Virus record (IMG/VR): IMGVR_UViG_3300035698_013002
Span: 1 to 20,786 of that record
Origin: a virus
Length of the DNA stretch: 20,786 nt
Strand: one strand, 5' to 3'
Part shown: positions 5,843 through 14,080 of the stretch, in pieces
How positions within the stretch are numbered: the stretch's first letter is position 1
How the letters are laid out: every line of letters starts with the position of its first letter
Program-made: the position numbers and the translations under genes
The notes under the pieces: generated by a model
What the model saw: the letters and a program-made list of their open reading frames with translations, nothing else
What the model was told of the DNA's origin: nothing
Databases searched by the model: none

Positions 5843-8800
5843 ATGATAGAAGTTAATAAATACCAAACTCCACTTTCAGAGGAGATGCTAAAGCCACTTA
5901 ATAAAGAAGATAGGGCTGAGTTCTTTAATGCTTTAGATAATATTGCCTTTGTGTGGAATCTAATCTCCCCTAATAGAGGTTACGCTAAGGATCTAAAAAG
6001 AGATGAATATGGTAGAATTCTAGTAGAGATAACGAATCCCCATATTCTTGAGGATACTGACTACTTCAGAGAGGCTGCTATTCATTTTGAAACACACGGT
6101 CTCTATACAAATCTAACTCCTAATGCACATCCAATGTCTGAATATTTCAGGTTTTGGAAAGAGGAAGCACGGCGTTGCAGAGAGGGTCATATACGAGCAG
6201 CAGACGGAGAATGGATTCCAGGTGATTATTATTACTACTTGAATTACTCTCCTATTTTACTATCTAAAGAGAGTGGCAAGCACCACATTGTAACTAGAGT
6301 AGAAGGATTCCCTAAGTTTTGGGATGGGAGTTATCTCTACTATCATTACATGGAACAAGCCCGTCAAAAGGGTCAACATACTAATTGTTTGAAGTGTAGG
6401 GGGCGTGGATATTCTTTTGAGGGAGCATCCTTACTTGGAAAGGTTTTTATACTCGGTGATCGTGATGAAGATTCAAGGGATAAACAAAGTGCCTTTGCTA
6501 TTGCAAATGAGAAAGAATTTCTTATTAAAGATGGTATTCTAAATAAATTTACTGATAATATCAACTGGTGTGCTCAACATACTCCATTTCCTAGAAACCG
6601 ATTAAAGGATTCTTTAGATAATATGGTGTGGACAATGGGTTATAAGGATAAGGCTACCCAGAGAGTAAGTGGTACTGAGAATGAAGTTGCTGGAGTATCA
6701 TTAAAAAATGATCCTCAAAAAGCTCGTGGCAAGCGCGCTTGTAGGATACAATGGGAGGAATTTGGTAAGTTTCCTCATGTACTTACGGCCTGGCAAGTAG
6801 CTAGGCCATCTGTAGAAGATGGTGAAGTTGCTTTTGGTCAAATGAATGGTTACGGGACAGGAGGAACCTTAGGTGCAGATTTCATTGCTGCAGAGGAAAT
6901 GTTCTATAATCCAGTAGGATATAACATTATGGAGCTTCCTAATGTCTATGATTTTGGAACAGATGGTACTTCTAAGTGTAGTTTCTTTCATGGAGAATAT
7001 CTTAATAGAAATAAGTGTTATGATAAGGAAGGAAATTCTGATGTTATTAAAGCACTCATTGAGGTCTTTCTAAAACGTTCTAAGATTAAAGGAGGAACCT
7101 CTGATCCAAATGCTATCGTACAGGAGAAGGCTGAGGCTCCTATAGTACCACAGGAAGCTGTAATGAGGCGTGAGGGTTCTATCTTTCCAGTAATGGATCT
7201 TAAAGAACATCTTGCCGAGATATCTTCAGATATAGGCAAATTTACTGCCCCTCACTATGTAGGTGATCTTTACTTTACTGGTGATGGTGAAATTAAGTGG
7301 AGAATTAATCATGACAGAGTTCCCATTAGAGATTATCCAATTAAGGACAAAGAACGTCTTAATAAGTATGGTGCTATTGAAATCTTCCAACAGCCCATAC
7401 GAAGTGTAGAAGGTAAGATACCGTGGTTGAGATATATAATTGGAGTTGACCCTATTGACGATGATTATTCTACTACTGACTCTTTAGGAAGTGCATTTGT
7501 ATTTGATAGATTCAACGATCAAATAGTAGCAGAATATACTGGTAGGCCAACTACAGCAAATGAATTTTATGACATAGTGTATAGATTAGCACGTTTCTAC
7601 AATGCTATTATCAACTATGAGAATGACAAAAAAGGACTCTTTACCTATTTCACACATCGTCATGCTCTCCATTATCTAGCAGATACTCCACAGATACTAA
7701 GGGATATGGATTATATTAAAGATCCTAGGATGTATGGAAATAAGGCTCACCCATATTCTCAAAAGGTGTATACCACAAAAGGCATAAAACAGTGGGGAGA
7801 TGTAAAGATAGGAGATTATCTTTTTGATACTTTTGGTGGGAAAACAAAAATAATAGATATCCCTTTTAATAGTGAATCAGACATCTATGAAATAACCTTA
7901 AGAGATGGCAGAAAAATAAAGGCCACTAACAATCATTTATGGATGGTAATTGATGGAATGTCACATGGACGTAAAAAAGTTCGTACACTGTCTACAGTTA
8001 AAATGTTAAGCCACTATTATAGAGACAAAGGAAAATACAAAGAATATCGTTACTATTTGCCTAAGAATAATGGAGTTAGTTATAGAAAAAAGAAAGTCCC
8101 CATTAACCCATATTTTTTGGGATTAATGTTGGGAGATGGGAGTTTTACAAACTCAAAACATCACAATGCTAGTTTTTCCTCTTCCCTAGAAGATATGAAT
8201 TTTTATATGGAATATCTTGGTTATTCTTATATTACTTATGATGATAGGCACCACAATATCCGATTTAAAACTTTTGGGGAAAAAGCAGCTAATTTAAAAT
8301 TAAGCGATGTTAAATCTAGAACTAAATTTATACCAGATCTTTACAAATACAATCATAAAAATGTTCGCTTAGAAGTATTAAGAGGTTTACTAGATACTGA
8401 TGGATCTGTGGGATATGGAGGTAATCCTGAATATTGTTCAGTATCAAAAGTCCTTGCAGAGGATGTTGTAGAGTTGGCTAGAAGTTTAGGCATTAATTGT
8501 AATCTTAATGAGTTTACTAATTCTTTTGGAAAAGTCTACCAAGTAAGATTTTATACGAAAGAGAGAATTTTTAATTTACCTAGAAAAGCTAAGAAACAAA
8601 AAATAACTAAGAATAGGGCTTTTAAGACGGCTATTACTAAAATAGAAAAAGTAGGGAGAGAGAAAGCTAAATGTGTTACTGTAGATTCTAAAGACAGTTG
8701 TTATCTTATAGGAGACTTTGTAACAACTCATAATTCTAAAGGAACCAACTCAAGTAAAAACATTAATGCGTGGGGACGTAGAATGCAAGCAGACTGGATG

Positions 8801-9130
8801 CGGGAGATTGCAACCGGTGAGAAAGAGAGTTATCTAGATGAGAAAACAGGAGAGGAAATCGAAAGAGTGCCTTTACTGAATTGTCAGAAGGTTCGGTCAG
8901 TAGCTTACATAAAAGAGGCAGTAGCGTGGAATCCTGATGCCAACTTTGACCGCATTGCGGCTATGGGTATGTGTATGATACTCAGAGAGGAACTGGCTAA
9001 ATTTGAGGCCGCAGAAACAGTCAGAATTACTAAAACTAAGTCTAGGGATGATTTCTTTCTTAGGAAAGACAGAGAAGGGGAACGCTATGGTCGAGGAAAA
9101 TATCAAGCTCAAATTATTGGAAGAATCTAA
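5843..9130 (+). CDS. terL: Terminase large subunit, precursor with intein
   Basis: A 1095-residue precursor; removing the 330-residue intein (635-964) leaves 765 residues, normal for a large terminase. It pumps DNA into the procapsid with an ATPase and cuts concatemers with an RNase H-fold nuclease. ATPase: KCRGRGYS at 184-191 is a deviant Walker A with the lysine first and Tyr at the usual Lys position, like lambda gpA (KSARVGYS). Walker B is a strand ending W304-E305-E306. Nuclease: I-G-V-D536, Y-E593-N-D near 592-595, and D1036 (N-F-D-R-I-A-A) in the C-terminal extein are the likely metal ligands. The intein interrupts G-N-K / S-K-G-T inside the nuclease domain, so the nuclease should be active only after splicing. 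No Shine-Dalgarno is seen at ATG 5843; the context is A/T-rich. Confidence 0.93.
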   Translation: MIEVNKYQTPLSEEMLKPLNKEDRAEFFNALDNIAFVWNLISPNRGYAKDLKRDEYGRILVEITNPHILEDTDYFREAAIHFETHGLYTNLTPNAHPMSEYFRFWKEEARRCREGHIRAADGEWIPGDYYYYLNYSPILLSKESGKHHIVTRVEGFPKFWDGSYLYYHYMEQARQKGQHTNCLKCRGRGYSFEGASLLGKVFILGDRDEDSRDKQSAFAIANEKEFLIKDGILNKFTDNINWCAQHTPFPRNRLKDSLDNMVWTMGYKDKATQRVSGTENEVAGVSLKNDPQKARGKRACRIQWEEFGKFPHVLTAWQVARPSVEDGEVAFGQMNGYGTGGTLGADFIAAEEMFYNPVGYNIMELPNVYDFGTDGTSKCSFFHGEYLNRNKCYDKEGNSDVIKALIEVFLKRSKIKGGTSDPNAIVQEKAEAPIVPQEAVMRREGSIFPVMDLKEHLAEISSDIGKFTAPHYVGDLYFTGDGEIKWRINHDRVPIRDYPIKDKERLNKYGAIEIFQQPIRSVEGKIPWLRYIIGVDPIDDDYSTTDSLGSAFVFDRFNDQIVAEYTGRPTTANEFYDIVYRLARFYNAIINYENDKKGLFTYFTHRHALHYLADTPQILRDMDYIKDPRMYGNKAHPYSQKVYTTKGIKQWGDVKIGDYLFDTFGGKTKIIDIPFNSESDIYEITLRDGRKIKATNNHLWMVIDGMSHGRKKVRTLSTVKMLSHYYRDKGKYKEYRYYLPKNNGVSYRKKKVPINPYFLGLMLGDGSFTNSKHHNASFSSSLEDMNFYMEYLGYSYITYDDRHHNIRFKTFGEKAANLKLSDVKSRTKFIPDLYKYNHKNVRLEVLRGLLDTDGSVGYGGNPEYCSVSKVLAEDVVELARSLGINCNLNEFTNSFGKVYQVRFYTKERIFNLPRKAKKQKITKNRAFKTAITKIEKVGREKAKCVTVDSKDSCYLIGDFVTTHNSKGTNSSKNINAWGRRMQADWMREIATGEKESYLDEKTGEEIERVPLLNCQKVRSVAYIKEAVAWNPDANFDRIAAMGMCMILREELAKFEAAETVRITKTKSRDDFFLRKDREGERYGRGKYQAQIIGRI
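7745..8734 (+). other. Class 3 intein with LAGLIDADG homing endonuclease
   Basis: Codons 635-964 of terL encode a 330-residue intein. Ala1 stands where Cys/Ser is usual (the AHPYSQKVYT start aligns with the CLSYETEILT start of DnaE inteins), and the G-D at about 21-22 closes block A. Block B is T61-x-x-H64 with Trp66; block F has Cys310; the C-terminus is T328-H329-N330, followed by Ser+1. Trp at B:12, Cys at F:4 and Thr at G:5 form the WCT triplet that defines class 3 inteins, in which the block F Cys is the first nucleophile. Two LAGLIDADG motifs are present, LGLMLGDG (intein 125-132) and LRGLLDTDG (212-220), so the homing endonuclease looks intact. Splicing would join G-N-K to S-K-G-T-N. 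The N-terminal boundary is inferred; Ser5 is the alternative. Confidence 0.88.
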
Positions 9131-9155
9131 TATTTTATTATTAAGTTTATGAATA

Positions 9156-9176
9156 CCCCTAAGTTCTGCTTCGGGG
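9156..9176 (+). repeat. Left-end hairpin of the IS element
   Basis: Stem CCCC-T-AAG pairs with CTT-C-GGGG around a TTCTG loop, with one T/C mismatch in the stem. In this family the transposase recognises such a hairpin as single-stranded DNA. Confidence 0.7.
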
Positions 9177-9190
9177 ATGAATTAAACATA

Positions 9191-9222
9191 TTTGTTGGTT
9201 TCTGTAAATATACGTATATTTG
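9191..9222 (+). promoter_or_regulatory. Bacteroidota-type promoter P3 for tnpB
   Basis: TTTG at 9191-9194, 20 nt, TATATTTG at 9215-9222. The tnpB ATG (9227) follows after four bases, so the message is predicted to be leaderless, with the same geometry as P2. The promoter lies inside the IS element, so the element brings its own expression and may also feed the portal gene downstream. Confidence 0.7.
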
Positions 9223-9226
9223 TAAT

Positions 9227-10393
9227 ATGTTAAAAGGATTCAAATACAGATTATATCCTACTAAACTGCAATCTGAATTGCTTAATAAGCATATTGGGAG
9301 TAACCGTTTTATATACAACCTGGCTTTAGAAACTAAGCAAACAGCGTATGCCGGGAATAAAGTCAATCTATCATGCTTTGATCTTAACAAACAATTACCA
9401 GACTTAAAAAAGGAACTTCCATGGTTAAAAGAGATTAACAGCCAATCACTGCAAGCCCCTATAAGAAATCTCGACAATGCTTTTACTAACTTCTTCAAGG
9501 GCCATGCTGATTTTCCTAAGTTTAAATCTAAGCATAGAGGATCACAATCTTTCAATATTCCCCAAAGTATTCTAATCAAAAATGATATATTGATCATACC
9601 TAAATTTCGTGAAGGAATAAAGATCACATTACATCGTCCTACAAAGGGACTAATCAAACAGGCTACTATTAGCCGAACACCTACCGGAAAATACTTTATT
9701 TCTATCCTTTGTGATACTGGTGATTCAGTGTTAGATAAATTACCTGTTAAAGAGAAATCTTCAGTCGGTATTGATTTGGGGATAAAATTATTCTTAGTTA
9801 CTTCAGAAGGAGAGGTATTTGATAATCCTAAATATCTGCGTAAAGCAGAGTCAAGATTAAAATATACCCAATCTAAATATTCAAAATACAAGGGTAATAG
9901 AACCAAGCACAGGTTGACAATCCTACATGAAAATGTAACCAACCAACGTAAAGACTTTTTACACAAAGCTTCATACAAATTGATCAGTGAGAACCAAACG
10001 ATCTGTATTGAAGATTTAAATATCTCTGGTATGTTAAAAAACCATTGTCTGGCACAATCAATAACTGATGCAAGCTGGTCAACGTTTGTAACGATGCTGG
10101 AATATAAAGCAGAATGGTATGGTAAGAACATCTTGAAGATAGGTCGGTTTGATCCATCCTCAAAGACATGCTCTGAGTGCGGATATATCAATAAAGAACT
10201 TACACTTAAAGACAGAGAATGGACCTGCCCTAAGTGTAGTTCATTTCTTAATCGTGATATAAACGCTGCTGTCAACATAAAGTCATTTGCTTTAAAAAAT
10301 TATGTGTCTGGGACGGACACTCAAATTCAGAACGAACTACCGACATTAGTCGGAGTGCTGACTTCTGATGCCCCTCAGCTTGCTGCGGGGTAG
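9227..10393 (+). CDS. tnpB: TnpB RNA-guided nuclease
   Basis: A 388-residue TnpB. I start it at ATG 9227 (MLKGFKYRLYPT), the conserved beginning of the family; the open frame from 9149 runs through the left-end hairpin and the promoter, so its first 26 codons are not believed. RuvC residues are complete: D183 (G-I-D-L-G), E262 (I-E-D-L) and D344 (N-R-D-I-N-A-A). The zinc finger is C315-S-E-C318 and C334-P-K-C337. TnpB proteins use an RNA from the 3' end of their element to cut DNA next to a short target-adjacent motif; they favour persistence of the element by cutting empty donor sites. The last codons overlap the right-end hairpin and the presumed guide RNA scaffold. All catalytic residues are present, so the enzyme is probably active. 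Confidence 0.92.
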   Translation: MLKGFKYRLYPTKLQSELLNKHIGSNRFIYNLALETKQTAYAGNKVNLSCFDLNKQLPDLKKELPWLKEINSQSLQAPIRNLDNAFTNFFKGHADFPKFKSKHRGSQSFNIPQSILIKNDILIIPKFREGIKITLHRPTKGLIKQATISRTPTGKYFISILCDTGDSVLDKLPVKEKSSVGIDLGIKLFLVTSEGEVFDNPKYLRKAESRLKYTQSKYSKYKGNRTKHRLTILHENVTNQRKDFLHKASYKLISENQTICIEDLNISGMLKNHCLAQSITDASWSTFVTMLEYKAEWYGKNILKIGRFDPSSKTCSECGYINKELTLKDREWTCPKCSSFLNRDINAAVNIKSFALKNYVSGTDTQIQNELPTLVGVLTSDAPQLAAG

Positions 10394-10398
10394 TTCAC
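10290..10398 (+). ncRNA. Putative omega RNA (TnpB guide scaffold)
   Basis: In this family the guide RNA is made from the 3' end of tnpB plus the right end, with the guide reading into flanking DNA. Here that region holds a perfect CCGAC-ATTA-GTCGG hairpin (10340-10353) followed by the right-end hairpin (10371-10390). The guide would begin at about 10399, in the portal leader. The 5' limit is a guess. Confidence 0.5.
10371..10390 (+). repeat. Right-end hairpin of the IS element
   Basis: CCCC-T-CAG and CTG-C-GGGG pair around a CTTG loop with one T/C mismatch, mirroring the left end. It overlaps the last codons of tnpB. Confidence 0.7.
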
Positions 10399-10425
10399 TA
10401 AATTACGAGATTAAACTTATCAGCA

Positions 10426-12795
10426 ATGGCAAAATTTTTACAGAACGATAACTCATTCAAACCATTCCCCCATCAGAAGAGGTCAGATGCCAAGAAAACT
10501 AAGAAGTTTTTTGAGGAATGTGTGGATGCTGGGATAAGTGTGATTAACAGTGATGTTAGTCAAGGCATACGAAACACAAAGAAGAATATGCTTATTAACT
10601 ATGATCTTATTTCTGATAAGATACATGATTCAGAAGTACAGAGAGTAGTTAATCCTTTTGGAATTGAATATGGTAAACTTCCAGATAACTATCGAAACTG
10701 TCCATTACTGAATTCTAATCTCATGTTGCTGTGGGGAGAGGAGCGAAAGAGGTTTTTTAATCCCATTGTCACTATGGTTAATAGTGATGCCACTAATGAT
10801 AAGTTAGAAACACTAAATAAGCAAGAAGATTCCTTTATAATGGAGCAAGCTCAGAATCCTACTATGTCTGAGGAGGAAATGATAGAAAGATTCCGTGAGT
10901 TAGAGCAATGGAAGAATTTCCAATATAGAGATCGTAGGGAGAGAATGGCTCAAGAGGTTATTAACTATGGGTTCAATATCCTTAAATTAAAAGAGGTATT
11001 TAGTAGGGACTTCGAAGATCTCACTATTTCCGGCGATGAACTGAATATTACTGATATTGTTAATGGTGAGCCCATTCTTAGGCGTGGAGATCCTATTACT
11101 GTAACTACAGTAAGATCAGGACAATCTCCATATATTGAAGATGCTGATATTATTATAGAAGACCGTTACTTACCAATAGGTAAAGTAATTGATGAGTTCT
11201 ACGAAGATTTAAGTGATACTCAAATTAAGAAGATTGAAGACGGTGGCAACGCTAATAGAAGTGCTAAATCTGGCCTTATGGGAAATCAACTGTTGCATGG
11301 TAAGTCGGATCTTTCTAGTTATGTAGAGGCTGTAGGAATTGGCGATATCGTAGTTGGGGCCAATAAAGAAGGTCAAAGGGCTTTTGGAGGTGCATATGAT
11401 TCAGAAGGCAACGTACGTGTAACACGAGTGCTATGGAAAGGAATGAGGAAATTAGGTGTTGTAACCTATCAGGATGAACTGGGAGAAACACAAAAGACAT
11501 TTGTACCTGAAGGATATGAACCAGAAGAAGAATTAGGAGAAAAGGTTAAATGGTTATGGATATCAGAATGGTTAGAAGGTACTAACATTGCTGATGACAT
11601 TAAAGTCAAGTTGGGGCCTAGAGAAGTGCAATTCAGAAGTATGGATAATATCTCGAAATGCCATCCAGGGATTGTCGGCACCTCTGCAAATGTGGGCAAT
11701 ATGGAATCTAGGTCCCTAGTTGATTTAGCAAAACCTTACCAACACTTATATAATGCAGTTCTTCAAAAGATGGAATTGGCAATTGCTAAGGACTTTGGAG
11801 TGCTCGGTAGATTAGATTTATCTATGGTTCCTGATGAATGGAGTATGGATAAATGGTTGTATTATGCTTATATGATGGGTTGGATGGTAGAAGATCCCTT
11901 CAATGAGAGTAAGAAAGGTACCTCTATTGGTAAACTTGCTGGTACAATGAATCAGAACTCCAAGCAAATTGATCTATCTCAAGGGCAGCATATCAAAGGA
12001 CAGCTTGAATTACTGGCATTTCTGGAGAATCGTGTAGATGCTATTACTGGTATAACTCCTCAGAGAAAGGGCGCAGTAGAGAATAGAGAAACTGTTGGTG
12101 GAGTTGAGAGAGCAGTAACACAGTCGAGTCACATCACTGAAAAGTGGTTCTCAATACATGACGGCGTTAAGGTACGATCTTTGGAGGCTTTCATAGAAAC
12201 AGCCAAGGTTGCTTGGCACGGTAAGTCTTTTAAACGCAGCTATGTGTTAGATGACTCTAGTATGGGTATTTTAGATTTTGATTCTGAAATATTCAATGAA
12301 GCCGAGTATGGAATATATGTTACTACTAGTTCAAGTGACATGGAAATGATTCAACAGCTTAAGGCGCTCACGCAGCCCTTCCTACAAAATGGAGGCTCTA
12401 TGTCAGTGATTATGGACATCTTTAGAACTAAAGATCCTGCATCTCTGCAACGTAAGATCGAACGTTATGAAAGGCAGTTGCAAGAACAGCAGGCACAAGC
12501 TGCTCAGGCAGAACAAGAGGCTGCTCAGGCTCTCGTCGAGAGACAAGCTGAACTTGAGAAATATAAAATAGATATGGACTACAAAAAGGCCATAGATGTT
12601 GAGAATATTAAACAGAGTAATCAGGAAGTAGAAACTGAAGACACCTCTTTGGACGAAGCTAAACTAGATCAAAACGCTGACCAGCATGGGGATAAGATCA
12701 ATTTGGATAAAGCAAAATTGACGGAAACTATCCGTTCGAATAAAGCAAAGGAAAGTATCCAACGAAGTAAACCCAAAGCTGTGGCCTCTAAGTAA
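10426..12795 (+). CDS. Portal protein
   Basis: A 789-residue protein that starts 32 nt after the tnpB stop. Portals form the ring at one capsid vertex through which the terminase drives DNA and to which the neck attaches. Support: length in the range of large Bacteroidota phage portals, place between terminase and scaffold/capsid genes, and the overall pattern of an N-terminal N-R-x-N-C-P-L-L-N-S-N part, a beta-rich middle, and an F-L-E-N-R-V-D-A-I-T-G-I-T-P-Q-R-K-G helix-turn region (about residues 535-552), where portals carry their tunnel helix. From about residue 670 the tail is a Gln/Ala/Glu-rich coiled coil with a highly charged end, probably inside the capsid. No signal peptide or membrane segment. 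Confidence 0.8.
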   Translation: MAKFLQNDNSFKPFPHQKRSDAKKTKKFFEECVDAGISVINSDVSQGIRNTKKNMLINYDLISDKIHDSEVQRVVNPFGIEYGKLPDNYRNCPLLNSNLMLLWGEERKRFFNPIVTMVNSDATNDKLETLNKQEDSFIMEQAQNPTMSEEEMIERFRELEQWKNFQYRDRRERMAQEVINYGFNILKLKEVFSRDFEDLTISGDELNITDIVNGEPILRRGDPITVTTVRSGQSPYIEDADIIIEDRYLPIGKVIDEFYEDLSDTQIKKIEDGGNANRSAKSGLMGNQLLHGKSDLSSYVEAVGIGDIVVGANKEGQRAFGGAYDSEGNVRVTRVLWKGMRKLGVVTYQDELGETQKTFVPEGYEPEEELGEKVKWLWISEWLEGTNIADDIKVKLGPREVQFRSMDNISKCHPGIVGTSANVGNMESRSLVDLAKPYQHLYNAVLQKMELAIAKDFGVLGRLDLSMVPDEWSMDKWLYYAYMMGWMVEDPFNESKKGTSIGKLAGTMNQNSKQIDLSQGQHIKGQLELLAFLENRVDAITGITPQRKGAVENRETVGGVERAVTQSSHITEKWFSIHDGVKVRSLEAFIETAKVAWHGKSFKRSYVLDDSSMGILDFDSEIFNEAEYGIYVTTSSSDMEMIQQLKALTQPFLQNGGSMSVIMDIFRTKDPASLQRKIERYERQLQEQQAQAAQAEQEAAQALVERQAELEKYKIDMDYKKAIDVENIKQSNQEVETEDTSLDEAKLDQNADQHGDKINLDKAKLTETIRSNKAKESIQRSKPKAVASK

Positions 12796-12827
12796 AGCTA
12801 TAGTCGAAATAGAATTACCTTATAAAT

Positions 12828-12860
12828 TTTGGTAGAGTACTATAATAAGTATTATATTTG
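12828..12860 (+). promoter_or_regulatory. Bacteroidota-type promoter P4
   Basis: TTTG at 12828-12831, 21 nt, TATATTTG at 12853-12860. It lies in the only sizeable gap between portal and scaffold-like gene and would start transcription at about 12865, giving a 5' leader of roughly 17 nt. It should raise expression of the scaffold-like and capsid proteins relative to the portal. Confidence 0.75.
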
Positions 12861-12881
12861 TAACAATTAAATTAGCGGACA

Positions 12882-14060
12882 ATGGTAGACAAGAGTAATG
12901 ATGGACTATCCATATTAGACATGGATTTTGGTACTTTCGTGACCACAGGTGACGATTTTACTAATCCTCCAATTCCAGAAAAGGAAAAGGAGATAGAGGC
13001 TGAGAAGCCTGAAAAAGAAGAAGAAGAAGAGGTTATTGATGTTAATCAAGCCTTAGCTGATAAAGAAGATACTGAGGAAAAAGAAATTGTTGTAGAGGTA
13101 CCCCCTGTTTCGAAAGATGATTCGGTGGAAACCGATGAACCTCTTACTCTTGTCCTCGCACGCTACCAATTGGAACAGGGGGTCCTTTCATCTTTAGATG
13201 AAGATAAACTTCAAGAAGTAATTAACGAAAAGGGTGAAGCAGCTGCTTTGAGTTATCTTATACAGAATGAGGTAGAACACAATTCAAAAGCTGTTACTGA
13301 GGCGTTAGATGGTTATTCACAGGAATATGCTGAACTTAGAAAGGCTGGATTTACAGCGGACGATGCTGGAAATACTGTTCTCACTTTAGAAGCTCTGGAT
13401 GGGATTACAGAAGAGGATATTCAAGATGAAAGTAAAGAAGATCTTCGGAGATCTCTCTTAAAAGAAAATTATAAAGTAACTACTAGTTTCTCTGAATCAA
13501 AGATAGACAGACTAGTAAAAAGAGCTTTTGATATAAATGCTGATGTTGAAGATTCTTTAGAGGCTTTGGATACTCTTAAGGAAGCTAAGAAGAATGAGAT
13601 TAAACAAGCTAAGGTTCATCAAAAGCAACAGCAAGAAGAAGCTCAAGCTTCATACAATGAACAACTCCAGAGTCTTAATAAGCATATAGAAGACCTAGAC
13701 GAGATTGTACCAGGAAAGAAAATTAACAAACAGACGAAAACTAAAATTTCGGAAGTTATTACTAAGCCAGTAAAGCAACACCAAGATGGTTCTTCAATGA
13801 ATGCTATCTGGGCGAAAAGGTCAGAAAACCCTATCGAGTTTGATACTACAATGGCTTATCTCTTTTTATCAGGAATTTTTGATGGAAAATGGGATCAGAT
13901 AACAAAAACTATTAATACCAAATTAACAAGTAAACTAGAAACTAAGCTGAAGACTGGAGGATCAAATCTTCTCGGCGGAAAAACTACAGTTAATAGAACT
14001 GCAGCAGAGGAAACCAGAGATAATATGATTGGGCCGATGAAGCATTTGCTAGGGAATTAA
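12882..14060 (+). CDS. Scaffold-like head assembly protein (392 aa)
   Basis: A 392-residue very acidic protein between portal and major capsid genes, the usual place of the scaffold or prohead-core gene. Residues about 32-70 are almost all Glu/Lys/Pro/Asp (E-K-P-E-K-E-E-E-E-E), then the protein is predicted helical with a coiled-coil stretch at about 235-265 (K-V-H-Q-K-Q-Q-Q-E-E-A-Q-A). A Thr/Lys/Gly-rich C-terminus follows. Scaffold proteins guide capsid assembly and then leave or are digested. No protease active-site motif is apparent, so cleavage would need another enzyme. An own promoter (P4) suggests high expression. A minor capsid or internal head protein is the alternative. Confidence 0.6.
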   Translation: MVDKSNDGLSILDMDFGTFVTTGDDFTNPPIPEKEKEIEAEKPEKEEEEEVIDVNQALADKEDTEEKEIVVEVPPVSKDDSVETDEPLTLVLARYQLEQGVLSSLDEDKLQEVINEKGEAAALSYLIQNEVEHNSKAVTEALDGYSQEYAELRKAGFTADDAGNTVLTLEALDGITEEDIQDESKEDLRRSLLKENYKVTTSFSESKIDRLVKRAFDINADVEDSLEALDTLKEAKKNEIKQAKVHQKQQQEEAQASYNEQLQSLNKHIEDLDEIVPGKKINKQTKTKISEVITKPVKQHQDGSSMNAIWAKRSENPIEFDTTMAYLFLSGIFDGKWDQITKTINTKLTSKLETKLKTGGSNLLGGKTTVNRTAAEETRDNMIGPMKHLLGN

Positions 14061-14080
14061 TATTGCTAAATTAATATAAT

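Larger units (their letters stand above)
9151..10398 (+). mobile_element. IS200/IS605-type element carrying only tnpB
   Basis: The element sits between terL and the portal gene. Both ends have an imperfect hairpin of the same design: CCCC-T-AAG/CTT-C-GGGG at 9156-9176 and CCCC-T-CAG/CTG-C-GGGG at 10371-10390. This family has hairpin ends rather than inverted repeats, makes no target duplication, and inserts after a short T-rich site. The most likely limits are after TTTAT (9146-9150) on the left and after TTCAC (10394-10398) on the right; both are inferred. There is no tnpA transposase, so it moves only with help from elsewhere. The insertion leaves both structural genes intact. Confidence 0.75.

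Noticed and set aside
7757-8734. Intein starting at Ser639 (a conventional nucleophile) instead of Ala635
   Set aside because: With Ser first, block A would be four residues too short relative to known inteins; the WCT triplet also predicts a non-nucleophilic first residue. Kept as an alternative boundary.
9149-9226. N-terminal extension of tnpB from ATG 9149
   Set aside because: These codons run through the left-end hairpin and promoter P3, and TnpB proteins start at the M-L-K-G-F-K-Y-R-L-Y-P segment.
9127-10278. Long minus-strand open frame (383 codons) opposite tnpB
   Set aside because: It lies entirely antisense to tnpB, whose catalytic motifs are intact; the predicted protein has no recognisable domain and no promoter. 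It is a shadow frame.
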